A DNA stretch of 13,620 nucleotides from Willaertia magna (lineage: Eukaryota; Heterolobosea; Eutetramitea; Acrasida; Naegleriidae): contig CADWAF010004058.1 of the NCBI GenBank assembly GCA_902984215.1, positions 1 through 13,620 of the forward strand. Direction: 5' to 3'. Shown here in pieces: positions 1-7,456 of this stretch (the stretch's first letter is position 1; each line of letters begins with the position of its first letter). A model generated the notes under the pieces. The model searched no databases. It was given only the letters and a program-made list of their open reading frames with translations, and was not told the DNA's origin. A program made the translations under genes and the position numbers.

Positions 1-26
1 TTACAATCCATTATTTGTTTTTACAG

Positions 27-930
27 TAAGGATATATGGTGGACTCCACATGCGTTCATTTGTAAAAAGAAGGGAGATATTGAAAATCATGCCTTATTAC
101 TATGCTCTTTACTATTAGGGTTTAACTTGGATGCATATGTTTGTGTTGGAACTGTAAGTATTATTTTCTTTTTAAAATCAATCTTATTGTAACAACAATG
201 ACATTTAAAACAGGATGACAAGGGAGCTAAAATATGGGTAATGACTAGAAGTAAGGATAATGAAATTATTTTCTGGAATAGTATTGCAGGTCAAAGATAC
301 GCACATCATTCAGATAAACATAAGTTTTTAACTATTGGTTGTATATTTAATCATGAAAACTTTTATGCCAACATTCAAAAAACTGATAGCGTTAGTGATT
401 GTGTATTTGATTTGGAAAATGAAATGTTATGGAAAAGTATGAGTAAAATGAAATTATCCTTAGTAAAGAAATTAGATTCAATTACATTATGTCCTCCAAC
501 AATTGATGTTGTAAGCATTGAAAAAACTATTGAAAGTGGATTAAAGAAGGGTATATGTGATTTAAGGAAAGATTTGGGGTTAAGTACTTCATGGGATGAT
601 GAATTAGGATATGTACTATCAATTGCATTACAAAGTTATGAAATATCACATTTAAGTTCAATGGCAAGTAATTCAATGCTTAATGATTTTAATGAAGTGA
701 TAAAGAATATGATTCCACCAAAACATACATTTAGAGCATTTCCAATTCAAGTAAATCATACTTCAGTGAAACGTATTATTAACACATGTCAAAGAAACAA
801 AAATTTTAAAACTATTTTGGAATGTGTTGGAGATCGTGTTAGATTTGGAATAAGAGTTAAAGTATTTGCTTATCCTGAAGATGTATTAGCAGTATGGGTA
901 ATGATATGTAGTGTTTATGTAAATATTTAA
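27..930 (+). CDS. CEP76: Centrosomal protein CEP76, 3' part (5' end outside window)
   Basis: CEP76 is a centriole-associated protein that restrains centriole re-duplication and is built from a C2-like domain and an inactive transglutaminase-like fold. Two exons are visible, 27..153 and 214..930, giving about 280 C-terminal residues. The first has HALLLCSLLLGFNLDAYVCVGT and, across the intron, AKIWVMTRS, then IIFWNSIAGQRY, TIGCIFNHENFYAN and CVFDLENE. RKDLGLSTSWDDEL, HTFRAFPI and a final VRFGIRVKVFAYPEDVLAVWVM follow. I recognise this series from human CEP76. The left edge is probably a splice acceptor, because a T-rich tract ending in CAG stops at base 26. The frame also stays open to base 1, so the exon start is not certain. 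The ATG at 241 is internal, not the start. The TAA at 928-930 faces the stop of the next gene 3 bp away. The family assignment is firm; function in this organism is inferred. Confidence 0.93.
154..213 (+). other. Intron in CEP76 (60 bp)
   Basis: The donor is GTAAGT directly after the Thr codon of the CVGT motif and the acceptor is AACAG. Removing it joins ...CVGT to DDKGAKIWVMT in frame (phase 0), which restores the conserved CEP76 block. Confidence 0.93.
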
Positions 931-933
931 TTA

Positions 934-2544
934 TTATTCATCATTACTTTGAATTAAACCACCAACATATGGATCTTTTCTCTTCTTTTTTGTACCAAAT
1001 ATTAAATAAGATATAATGATAGCAATTAATATAGATATAATTAATAATACATTAAATATACTAGTAGGTCCTCTATTTTTAAATAAACTAACCATAATAT
1101 AAGGTACAATCATACTACCAATCCCACCACTTACAATAAATAAACTTGTTACAAAACTAGAAACCTTAATATTTAAATAAGAAGATGGAAAAGATAATAA
1201 TGTTGGATATTGACTACTTAAACTTAAACCAAATAACATTGTAGAAAACCAAAGTACCATTAAATTCTTTGGAAATAAAACAAATAATAAACATGAAATT
1301 AATCCACCAATAAAATTCATCATTAAAATAATATGAGATTTCCATTTATAATAAGATAAAATAATACTTAAAATTCTACCAAATGTAAAACTAAACCAAA
1401 AACTAGAATTCATTAAACCAGCTGTTGATTCATCAATTAATTTTGTTGTAATTAAATAAGAATATAAACTACCTCCAAATCCATGTTCAGCTCCAGAACA
1501 TAATATTATACTTGTTGCAATTAACAAAATAATTATTTTATAATTTTGTTGATTCTTTTTTAAACTATTTTTATCAAATAATGGCATATTTTTATTTAAA
1601 TTTTTATTTAAATGTTGTTTAAATAATAAAAATAAAATAAATAAATAACTAATAAAAGAAACAAATAATAAAAATAAAACAAAAAATATTGCATTTGTAG
1701 TTGCTACCTCTGACACTATCCATCCATTATTATTTACAATATTATTATTTCCATTTATAGTAATATCATTATTAATAAACATTCTTTTCATTAAAGAAAT
1801 TAAAAAAGGTCCTAAAACTGCACCAATCCCAAAACTAGCATTACACAACTGAAAATAAAATGTCACATTATCACTTTTAGAATTATTACTATTTTTAGAA
1901 TTATTACTTAATAAATAACTACTTGAAGAAACATTTATAATTCCATGTGACAATCCAACAAATAAATAAATTATTGAAAATTGAAATAAATAATTAACAA
2001 ATAAAATATTTAATTTTGATAAAAATTGTAAAATTATTCCAAATAAAGCAAATAATATTGGTATAAATATATTTATAGAATTTCCAAAATTATTAAATTT
2101 TTTTAATAAAAAATCAATTAAAAATCCACCTAATAAAGAACCAATCATTGTACCAAATCCTCTACTTGGAAATATTATACCTAAATCTTCAATTGTATAT
2201 TTTTTTTGTAAAGTATTTTGTAAAGTATTTTGTAAAGAATTTAATTGATTAATATAGGAAGGTAAATTTGGACCAATCATTGAAATGGAAATTCCAGAAC
2301 ATAAAAAGGAAAAACAAAATGAAAATAATAAAAATTTATGTAAATAATTTTGATCATTTTTTTTATTTTCAAAATTATTATTTAAATTATTATTTAAATT
2401 ATTATTATTTTCATTAAATAATTCTTGATCATGTTGTTGAAGTGTAGGAGATAAAGAAGAAGAAGAAGGCAGAGAGGAAGTATGATTATGGTTTTTGAGA
2501 TTAATTGTTGTTGATGATGACAATGGAGAGGAGTGTCGGGACAT
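934..2544 (-). CDS. MFS transporter, MFSD4/NaGLT1-FucP-like, 536 aa
   Basis: This is a polytopic membrane carrier with about twelve hydrophobic segments, near residues 70-94, 119-147, 157-177, 182-206, 228-251, 283-309, 335-350, 374-399, 404-424, 428-450, 462-487 and 494-517. The loop after segment 2 has GGFLIDFLLKKF, a degenerate MFS motif A. Segments 7-8 read CSGAEHGFGGSLYSYL and STAGLMNSSFWFSFTFGRIL, which resemble the GAE...GG and SxFWxxxTxGR patterns of the MFSD4/sodium-dependent glucose transporter 1 and FucP group. The substrate cannot be read from the sequence; a sugar or similar small solute is a guess. The first ~66 residues are a cytosolic Ser/Asn/Gln-rich tail, and the loop between segments 6 and 7 is Lys/Asn-rich. 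It appears to be a single exon. The start ATG follows an A-rich leader, and the gene shares its 128-bp upstream region with the 5S rRNA gene. Confidence 0.85.
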   Translation of the reverse strand: MSRHSSPLSSSTTINLKNHNHTSSLPSSSSLSPTLQQHDQELFNENNNNLNNNLNNNFENKKNDQNYLHKFLLFSFCFSFLCSGISISMIGPNLPSYINQLNSLQNTLQNTLQKKYTIEDLGIIFPSRGFGTMIGSLLGGFLIDFLLKKFNNFGNSINIFIPILFALFGIILQFLSKLNILFVNYLFQFSIIYLFVGLSHGIINVSSSSYLLSNNSKNSNNSKSDNVTFYFQLCNASFGIGAVLGPFLISLMKRMFINNDITINGNNNIVNNNGWIVSEVATTNAIFFVLFLLFVSFISYLFILFLLFKQHLNKNLNKNMPLFDKNSLKKNQQNYKIIILLIATSIILCSGAEHGFGGSLYSYLITTKLIDESTAGLMNSSFWFSFTFGRILSIILSYYKWKSHIILMMNFIGGLISCLLFVLFPKNLMVLWFSTMLFGLSLSSQYPTLLSFPSSYLNIKVSSFVTSLFIVSGGIGSMIVPYIMVSLFKNRGPTSIFNVLLIISILIAIIISYLIFGTKKKRKDPYVGGLIQSNDE

Positions 2545-2672
2545 TTTTTAATGATTTTTTAAAAAAAAATTGATCAAAAAGTTCCTTTTTAATTTTTTTT
2601 TGCATAAACATTTTTAAACATTTTTTGTTGGTAAATCATGCAGTATTTAAATATTTGGAAAATATAGTTAGG
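2545..2672. promoter_or_regulatory. Shared upstream region of MFS gene (-) and 5S rRNA (+)
   Basis: This 128-bp spacer lies between divergent transcription units. Next to the MFS start it is made of A/T homopolymer runs, consistent with an A-rich 5' leader on the minus strand. I see no specific factor site. The 5S gene should rely mainly on its internal control region. Confidence 0.4.
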
Positions 2673-2792
2673 TATCTACGGCCATACCACTGTGAAAGCA
2701 CCTCATCCCGTCCGATTTGAGAAGTTAAGTACAGTAGGGCTACATTAGTACTGAGATGGGAGACTTCTCGGGAACCTGTAGTGCTGTAGATT
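2673..2792 (+). rRNA. 5S ribosomal RNA
   Basis: This is a 5S rRNA gene of about 119 nt. The 5' end ATCTACGGC (from 2674) pairs over nine positions with GCTGTAGAT (2783-2791), forming helix I with one G-U pair. Between them are the conserved GGCCATACCAC, GAAAGCACC, CCCGTCCGAT and GAAGTTAAG, then TACTGAGATGGGAGAC (internal control region and loop E/helix IV area). A run of six T (2791-2796) follows directly, as expected for Pol III termination. It stands outside any visible rDNA unit and converges with a tRNA-Ala. Ends are accurate to one or two bases. Confidence 0.96.
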
Positions 2793-2796
2793 TTTT
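2791..2796 (+). terminator. Pol III T6 terminator of 5S rRNA
   Basis: Six consecutive T begin at the last paired bases of helix I. The same T6 is preserved after the degraded 5S copy. Confidence 0.8.
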
Positions 2797-2932
2797 ATTA
2801 AAATTTTTTTTTCAAATTTCTTTTTTATTTCCACAAATTGTCTAGCAAACTTAAAGAAAATGCCCATTTTACAATAGATGTTTGTTGCAATTTAAAGTTC
2901 AGTAATTAATCCTGTCACCAAAAATACTACCG

Positions 2933-3032
2933 AATTTGAGTATTTAAAATGAAGTGGAGCCACAGGGAATCGAACCCTGGACCTTGTGCATGCAAAGCAC
3001 ACGCTCTACCAACTGAGCTATAACCCCTTCTT
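2933..3032. repeat. 100-bp duplication containing tRNA-Ala, copy 1
   Basis: It matches 5670..5769 at 99 of 100 positions by eye; the single difference is A at 2942 versus G at 5679. Identity covers the tRNA, 22 bp of its 3' flank including the TTTT terminator, and 5 bp of its 5' flank, then ends abruptly on the 5' side. Confidence 0.9.
2955..3027 (-). tRNA. tRNA-Ala (UGC), copy 1
   Basis: This 73-nt cloverleaf reads on the minus strand. The acceptor is GGGGTTA/TGGCTCC with the G3-U70 wobble that identifies alanine tRNA, and the discriminator is A. The D arm is GCTC...GAGC, the anticodon stem TGTGC/GCACA with loop TTTGCAT (anticodon TGC), and the T arm CAGGG-TTCGATT-CCCTG. Internal A and B boxes are intact and there is no intron. 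A TTTT on the minus strand (2946-2949) terminates it. It is identical over all 73 nt to the copy at 5692-5764. Confidence 0.97.
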
Positions 3033-3069
3033 ACATGTATTTTTCTTTTATTTTGTTGTAAATATATAG

Positions 3070-3273
3070 TAATATACGTTTTATGGTTTGTTGGGTGTGG
3101 TTTTGTGGGATTTATTTGAGATTATTGGAGATCTAGAAATACTCAATTTACAATTTGAATTTAATTTTTTAAATGGAATAACTTTTTTTGAATTTGTGAA
3201 TGAAAATAATTTTGAATTTATAAAAAAAAATTATAAAATAAACAATATAAATATTTCTTTTCAAAAAGTGTAA
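3070..3273 (+). pseudogene. Open stretch of unknown origin, possible decayed exon
   Basis: About 68 codons are open in one frame, richer in Gly, Leu, Phe and Trp than the DNA around it (for example GVVLWDLFEIIGDLEILNL). It has no ATG; the first candidate start is TTG, so it is not a normal eukaryotic gene. After the TAA at 3274 the same frame continues to about 3490 with only three more interruptions, all TAA. This could be a decayed exon or chance openness in A-rich DNA. I recognise no domain. Confidence 0.25.
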
Positions 3274-4850
3274 ACATATAGCAAAAATAAAAGTATAATT
3301 TTATTAAAAATAAAAAATTGTAAAATATAAAAAAAATTACTTTTAAAAATATGCAATCTAAATATATATGTTAAACATTTTAAAAAGATTTTATATTTTT
3401 AAAAACTAAATAAATTAGTATCTCATAAAAATATAAATAATGGCAAAAAGTTGATAGGTTATGGTTTAATAATAATGAATAATTGGTATTTTTTAGTATA
3501 ATATTGAAGATTTAAAAAAAATATTATCAATAAAAAAGTTTAAAATATTAAAGTAATTTAAAAAAATTTAGATTTGATAAAAATTAAAAATAAATTAATA
3601 ACTCTATATAAACTTCTCAAACATTACAACAATCACAAATAAATAATAACAATACTAATATTCAAAGAAACATATGTATAAAAATATTAATAAAGTATAC
3701 AAAGTTTTAATTATCTTTAAAAATAATTAAAAATTTAATAACAAAAATATATTTAAAACTTTAAAAATTAACACTACTAAAGTAAATTTTATCAATTAAT
3801 TAAATAAAGAAATTAATGGAGTAATTATTTTTTTTAGATATAAATATATTGCAAAAATAGTTTTTAAATATTTAAAAAATAATTTCTTTATTATGTTAAA
3901 AATAAAAATTATTAAAGTTAAATATAGAGTAAAATTGATTATGAATAATAAGGTTATTTGTAAAGTAATAAATTATTTTAATAATAAACAAAACCTTATT
4001 TTAAATATGAATTTAATATTTAATATTAAATTCTAGACAATCAATTTAAAATACATTTTTATATCAAAAATTAATACAAATATATTAAAATACTTAAAAC
4101 TTGTTAATTTAAATAAAATAATTATTAAATTCAAAGTATTAAAAGAAATCTCTAATAAATATATCATTAAAATTATCAAAACTTTAAAAGAAAAGTCAAT
4201 AATAGAAAAAATCTTATAATATTCTTTTTAATAAACAAAAAAAAACTTAATGACAAAATTATTAAAGAGTTTTATATTGGAATTAATTAAATTATAAATT
4301 ACAATTAATATTTAAGACAAAAATTTTTTAAATTAAAGAATAAAAAGGAAATTATAAATAAAATTAAGTATACTATCACTAAAGTTAATATAATTACTAA
4401 GTTTTTAAAATAAATCCATATAAAGATTAATAGCATTAATAATATTGATTTTAATATATAAAATAACTTTAAATTTACTATAAATTTTATTAAAAAAGTA
4501 AAAAAACTAAGGACTCATATTAGAATTTAATAAAATTCACAGCTAGAATTTACAATTTATATCTTAAAGATAATCAAGCACAAAGTTTAAATTATAATTC
4601 GAATATAAATGTTGAATTTACTTAATATAAAAACTACAAAAAAGTTGAAAATATTAGAGCATTTATCTTTAAAAGATTGAAAAAACTAAAATTTATTAAT
4701 CACTTAAAGAAAATAGACATTAGTAACACTTGGTAAAAAAGATATCTCATATTATAGAACAATTACTAATTCTCTTATTACAAACAAAGATTAACTTTTG
4801 TTAATATACACAAAGTTTAAATATTAAAAGATATTGGAATAGATTATTGA
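3274..4850. other. Long, extremely AT-rich interval without an intact gene
   Basis: Around 1.6 kb has very little G or C (some 60-base lines have five or fewer) and A exceeds T on the plus strand. I find no intact ORF, tRNA or structured RNA. Several plus-strand stretches of 30-40 codons stay open and are broken mostly by TAA, notably about 4171-4290, about 4309-4410 and 4626-4733. These may be remnants of coding sequence. A 25-bp near-perfect palindrome lies at 4009-4033. Confidence 0.6.
4009..4033. repeat. 12-bp perfect inverted repeat with 1-nt centre
   Basis: The left arm GAATTTAATATT (4009-4020) and right arm AATATTAAATTC (4022-4033) are exact reverse complements around one T. A second, outer pair, TATTTTAAAT (3997-4006) and ATTTAAAATA (4044-4053), is also exact. 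Together they could form a nested cruciform. The pure A/T content makes partial coincidence possible. Confidence 0.55.
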
Positions 4851-5253
4851 AGATGTTTTTCATGTACAAAAACAGCAGATTGGCAACATGTTTTTTATGA
4901 TTGTATTAGATGTAATGTAGAAAGAAATAAATTGTACAATGAAAGTGATGAGAAGTTACTATTTAAGCTATGCATTAAGACAAATAATTATATATTGGAA
5001 ACAATGCTTCAAGACTTTACTTGAGTAACTAAACTTATGCTTCATATTATAAATTTTAATGGAATCATCTTAACAAAGGATATTCCTAAAGAAATAGAAC
5101 TTGACAAATTTACAAAAGAAATCTATCAACCTTTTTTTAATTATATTGAAAGATGTTACAAAAATGCAGATTAAAACTCCAAAGTATCGAACAGAAAATG
5201 TAAAAAGAGCCAGATCCTATATTCTTAAACCATCCAATTATGTGACAGAATAA
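4506..5253 (+). pseudogene. Decayed protein gene with Cys-rich UBR-like zinc-finger relic
   Basis: The best part is 4851-5171: 107 codons in one frame with a single internal TGA (5022-5024). It begins with a Cys-rich stretch, CFSCTKTADWQHVFYDC then IRC, whose C-T-x-T...QH-x-x-Y-x-C-x-x-C order resembles the start of a UBR box as in UBR4-type E3 ligases. Later zinc ligands are not convincingly kept. A one-base shift in a T run near 5130-5140 would continue into a further open segment ending at 5251-5253. Upstream, the same frame back to about 4506 keeps protein-like stretches broken by several stops (YKNYKKVENIRAFIFKRLKK near 4626). G+C is visibly higher at 4850-5250 than to the left. I read this as a dead gene fragment. 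The UBR link is tentative, and intron-split expression cannot be excluded. Confidence 0.5.
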
Positions 5254-5409
5254 AGTAAACAACACAACAGCAATGACATATCACATTATAATCACCCAAT
5301 ACAAAACAATGTATTATTATCTCAATTTTAATTGCAATTAGTCCAAAAACACTACATGTTTTTAGAATACAATAAAAACCAACCTCCTATTTTTTGGTAT
5401 AGCACTATT

Positions 5410-5452
5410 GCTACGTTAGCACTGAGATCAGAGACTTTTAGGTGCTGCAGAT
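5410..5452 (+). pseudogene. Truncated 5S rRNA copy (3' half)
   Basis: It matches the 3' half of the 5S gene at 2739-2791. About 25 of the first 30 positions agree (GCTAC-TTAG-ACTGAGAT--GAGACTT), then there is a deletion of about 10 nt where the intact gene has the CGGGAACCTG region, then GGTGCTGCAGAT. The T6 tract remains at 5452-5457. The 5' half, with the A-box part of the internal promoter and the 5' strand of helix I, is missing or unrecognisable. A functional 5S RNA cannot form from it. Confidence 0.88.
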
Positions 5453-5669
5453 TTTTTAGTTTTTGTTGAGTGCTTTTTTAACTTGTAAATTTATTTTGCA
5501 TCAAAATACTCAATTATAAACAGTAAATAAAAATTACAAGAGAATTTTTTTATAAAAAGCAAAAGGATTTTGTAAACAATATTGGAGAACTTTTTAGAAC
5601 CTTCCAAAACAATAATTATAAAACTTTTGAATTTTTAAAAATTGTAATTGATTAATCAATATAAAACGT

Positions 5670-5769
5670 AATTTGAGTGTTTAAAATGAAGTGGAGCCAC
5701 AGGGAATCGAACCCTGGACCTTGTGCATGCAAAGCACACGCTCTACCAACTGAGCTATAACCCCTTCTT
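5670..5769. repeat. 100-bp duplication containing tRNA-Ala, copy 2
   Basis: This is the partner of 2933..3032 (99 of 100 positions). Together with the 5S copies this gives the same order twice: 5S (+), a non-matching spacer, then tRNA-Ala (-). Confidence 0.9.
5692..5764 (-). tRNA. tRNA-Ala (UGC), copy 2
   Basis: It is identical over 73 nt to the copy at 2955-3027, including G3-U70, anticodon TGC and the A/B boxes. The TTTT terminator on the minus strand is at 5683-5686. The upstream (right-hand) flank differs from copy 1 after 5 bp but is also AT-rich. It is transcribed away from GatA, which starts 204 bp to the right. Confidence 0.97.
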
Positions 5770-5968
5770 GGGTCTATAAAATCAATTGAAATATTATAAA
5801 ATAAATCATTTTTGTTGGATTTTTTTCTTTAATAATTAATTTTTCATTATGTTTGCGGACTTCAATTTTTTGAAAGTTTTTGGTCATATCAACTAATCCT
5901 TTTTGTTTGCAAAACGTTATTGTAAAATCGTTTCCAGAAGAATTAATAAAAAAAAAATTTAAAAAAAA

Positions 5969-7456
5969 ATGCATAAACTTCTCAAACAATCCTTCCTAGA
6001 AGTTAAACAACATATTCCCACCACTCATTCCTATGAATCTCTTCTATCTCACTGTTTAAATGTAGCAACAGAAAATAAACATAATGCTTACATTTCCGTT
6101 CATACAAATTATGCCAAAAATAAATTAAATGAAAATTTAAATAAATTAGAAAATAATTCCCTTTTTGGAATACCATTTTCAGTAAAAGATGTTTATTGTA
6201 CAAAAGGGATTAATACTACAAATGGAAGTAAAATATTAAAAAATTATATTCCACCTTATACTGCAACAATTGTTTCTAAATTAGAAAATGCTGGAGCAAT
6301 AATGATTGGAAAAACAAATATGGATGAATTTGCGATGGGAAGTGGAAATATTTTTAGTTATTTTGGAGAAACTAAAAATCCATTAAATGTTGAATATATT
6401 ACTGGAGGTAGTTCAGGAGGAAGCGCAGCTAGTGTCGCAGAAGGGAGTTGTTTCTTTTCATTAGGTACAGATACCGGAGGTAGTGTGAGATTACCTGCCT
6501 CATATTGTGGGATTGTAGGATTTAAACCTTCCTACGGTTCATGTAGTAGATATGGTATGATTAGTTATGGCTCTTCATTAGACACTGTTGGGATATTTAC
6601 TAAAAAAGTAAAAGAGAGTGCAGTTGTATATAATTGTATTAGTGGAAAGGACGATTTAGATGCAACAACGAATATTCATACAACAAGAGTAGATTTATCT
6701 AATTTACAAAATAATTTAAATAAGGAAAAAATAAAAATAGGAATTCCAATTGAATATTTTCCAGATGAATTAGGAAATGAAATTATAAAAGTAATGGAAG
6801 AGACAATGAACTTTTTAAAAGATCAATACAATGTAGAATTTGAATATATTTCATTACCTCATACAAAATATGCATTATCTACTTATTATATTATTGCTAC
6901 TGCGGAAGCATCTTCTAATTTAAGTAAATATGACGGTATAAGATACGGATATAATCATTTTAAAGAAGAAAATACAGAAAAGAATGATTCTATTGACTTA
7001 TTAAATTATTACATCTCCAATAGAAGTAATGGTTTCGGACAAGAAGTAATTAGAAGAATTGTATCTGGAACATTTACCTTATCTGTAGATAAATATGAAA
7101 CTTATTTTAAAAAAGCTCAACAAACTAGAAGATTAATTACAAATGATTTTTATGAGATTTTTAAGAAACAAAATATTCATTTTATTTTAACACCTTGCAC
7201 TCCAACAACTGCTATAAAAAGAAATATTTTTAATGAATTAAAACCATATGAAATGTTTATTAATGATTTATTTACTGTTCCAATAAGTTTAGCTGGATTA
7301 CCTGCCATTTCTGTACCAATTAATTTAGAAAATACAAATTTAGAAAATAATTTAGAAAATGATAAAACGAAACAAACTATTGGATTACAATTAATTGCTT
7401 TAAATGAAAATGATTGTATCATGGGTGGTGAATTATTGGAAAAGGTAAAAATTTAA
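5969..7456 (+). CDS. gatA: Glutamyl-tRNA(Gln) amidotransferase subunit A (GatA/QRSL1), 495 aa
   Basis: GatA is the amidase subunit of GatCAB. It hydrolyses glutamine and delivers ammonia to convert Glu-tRNA(Gln) to Gln-tRNA(Gln), in eukaryotes normally in mitochondria or plastids. The amidase-signature triad is complete: Lys73 in GIPFSVKDVY, cis-Ser148 in GGSSGGSAAS and nucleophile Ser172 in GTDTGGSVRLPAS. The spacings fit the family, with 99 residues from Lys to the nucleophile. IGKTNMDEFAMGSG and the FKPSYGSCSRYGM block favour GatA over other amidases. At 495 aa it is full length and a single exon; the ATG follows an A-rich run. No long presequence is seen, because the family's own N-terminus begins almost at once. 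A small Leu/Glu/Asn-rich insert (TNLENNLENDK) interrupts the C-terminal part. Its TAA overlaps the stop of the convergent neighbour. GatB and GatC are not in the window. Confidence 0.95.
   Translation: MHKLLKQSFLEVKQHIPTTHSYESLLSHCLNVATENKHNAYISVHTNYAKNKLNENLNKLENNSLFGIPFSVKDVYCTKGINTTNGSKILKNYIPPYTATIVSKLENAGAIMIGKTNMDEFAMGSGNIFSYFGETKNPLNVEYITGGSSGGSAASVAEGSCFFSLGTDTGGSVRLPASYCGIVGFKPSYGSCSRYGMISYGSSLDTVGIFTKKVKESAVVYNCISGKDDLDATTNIHTTRVDLSNLQNNLNKEKIKIGIPIEYFPDELGNEIIKVMEETMNFLKDQYNVEFEYISLPHTKYALSTYYIIATAEASSNLSKYDGIRYGYNHFKEENTEKNDSIDLLNYYISNRSNGFGQEVIRRIVSGTFTLSVDKYETYFKKAQQTRRLITNDFYEIFKKQNIHFILTPCTPTTAIKRNIFNELKPYEMFINDLFTVPISLAGLPAISVPINLENTNLENNLENDKTKQTIGLQLIALNENDCIMGGELLEKVKI

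Noticed and set aside
241..930. A 229-aa gene beginning at the ATG at 241
   Set aside because: This Met is inside the conserved CEP76 WVMT motif; coding continues upstream to 214 and, across an intron, to about 27.
3274..5251. Reassigned TAA (glutamine) code as explanation for the TAA-broken frames
   Set aside because: All intact genes here use TAA as their terminator and have no in-frame TAA, so reassignment is not supported; decay or chance is simpler.
2933..5769. tRNA-targeting retrotransposon filling the space between the two tRNA-Ala copies
   Set aside because: I found no reverse transcriptase, integrase, long terminal repeats or clear target-site duplication.
5774..5989. Minus-strand 71-aa ORF
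   Set aside because: It lies in the GatA upstream region and overlaps its start, with poor composition and no family resemblance.
6003..7422. Minus-strand ORFs of 66 and 81 aa within GatA
   Set aside because: They are antisense shadows of a well-conserved coding sequence.
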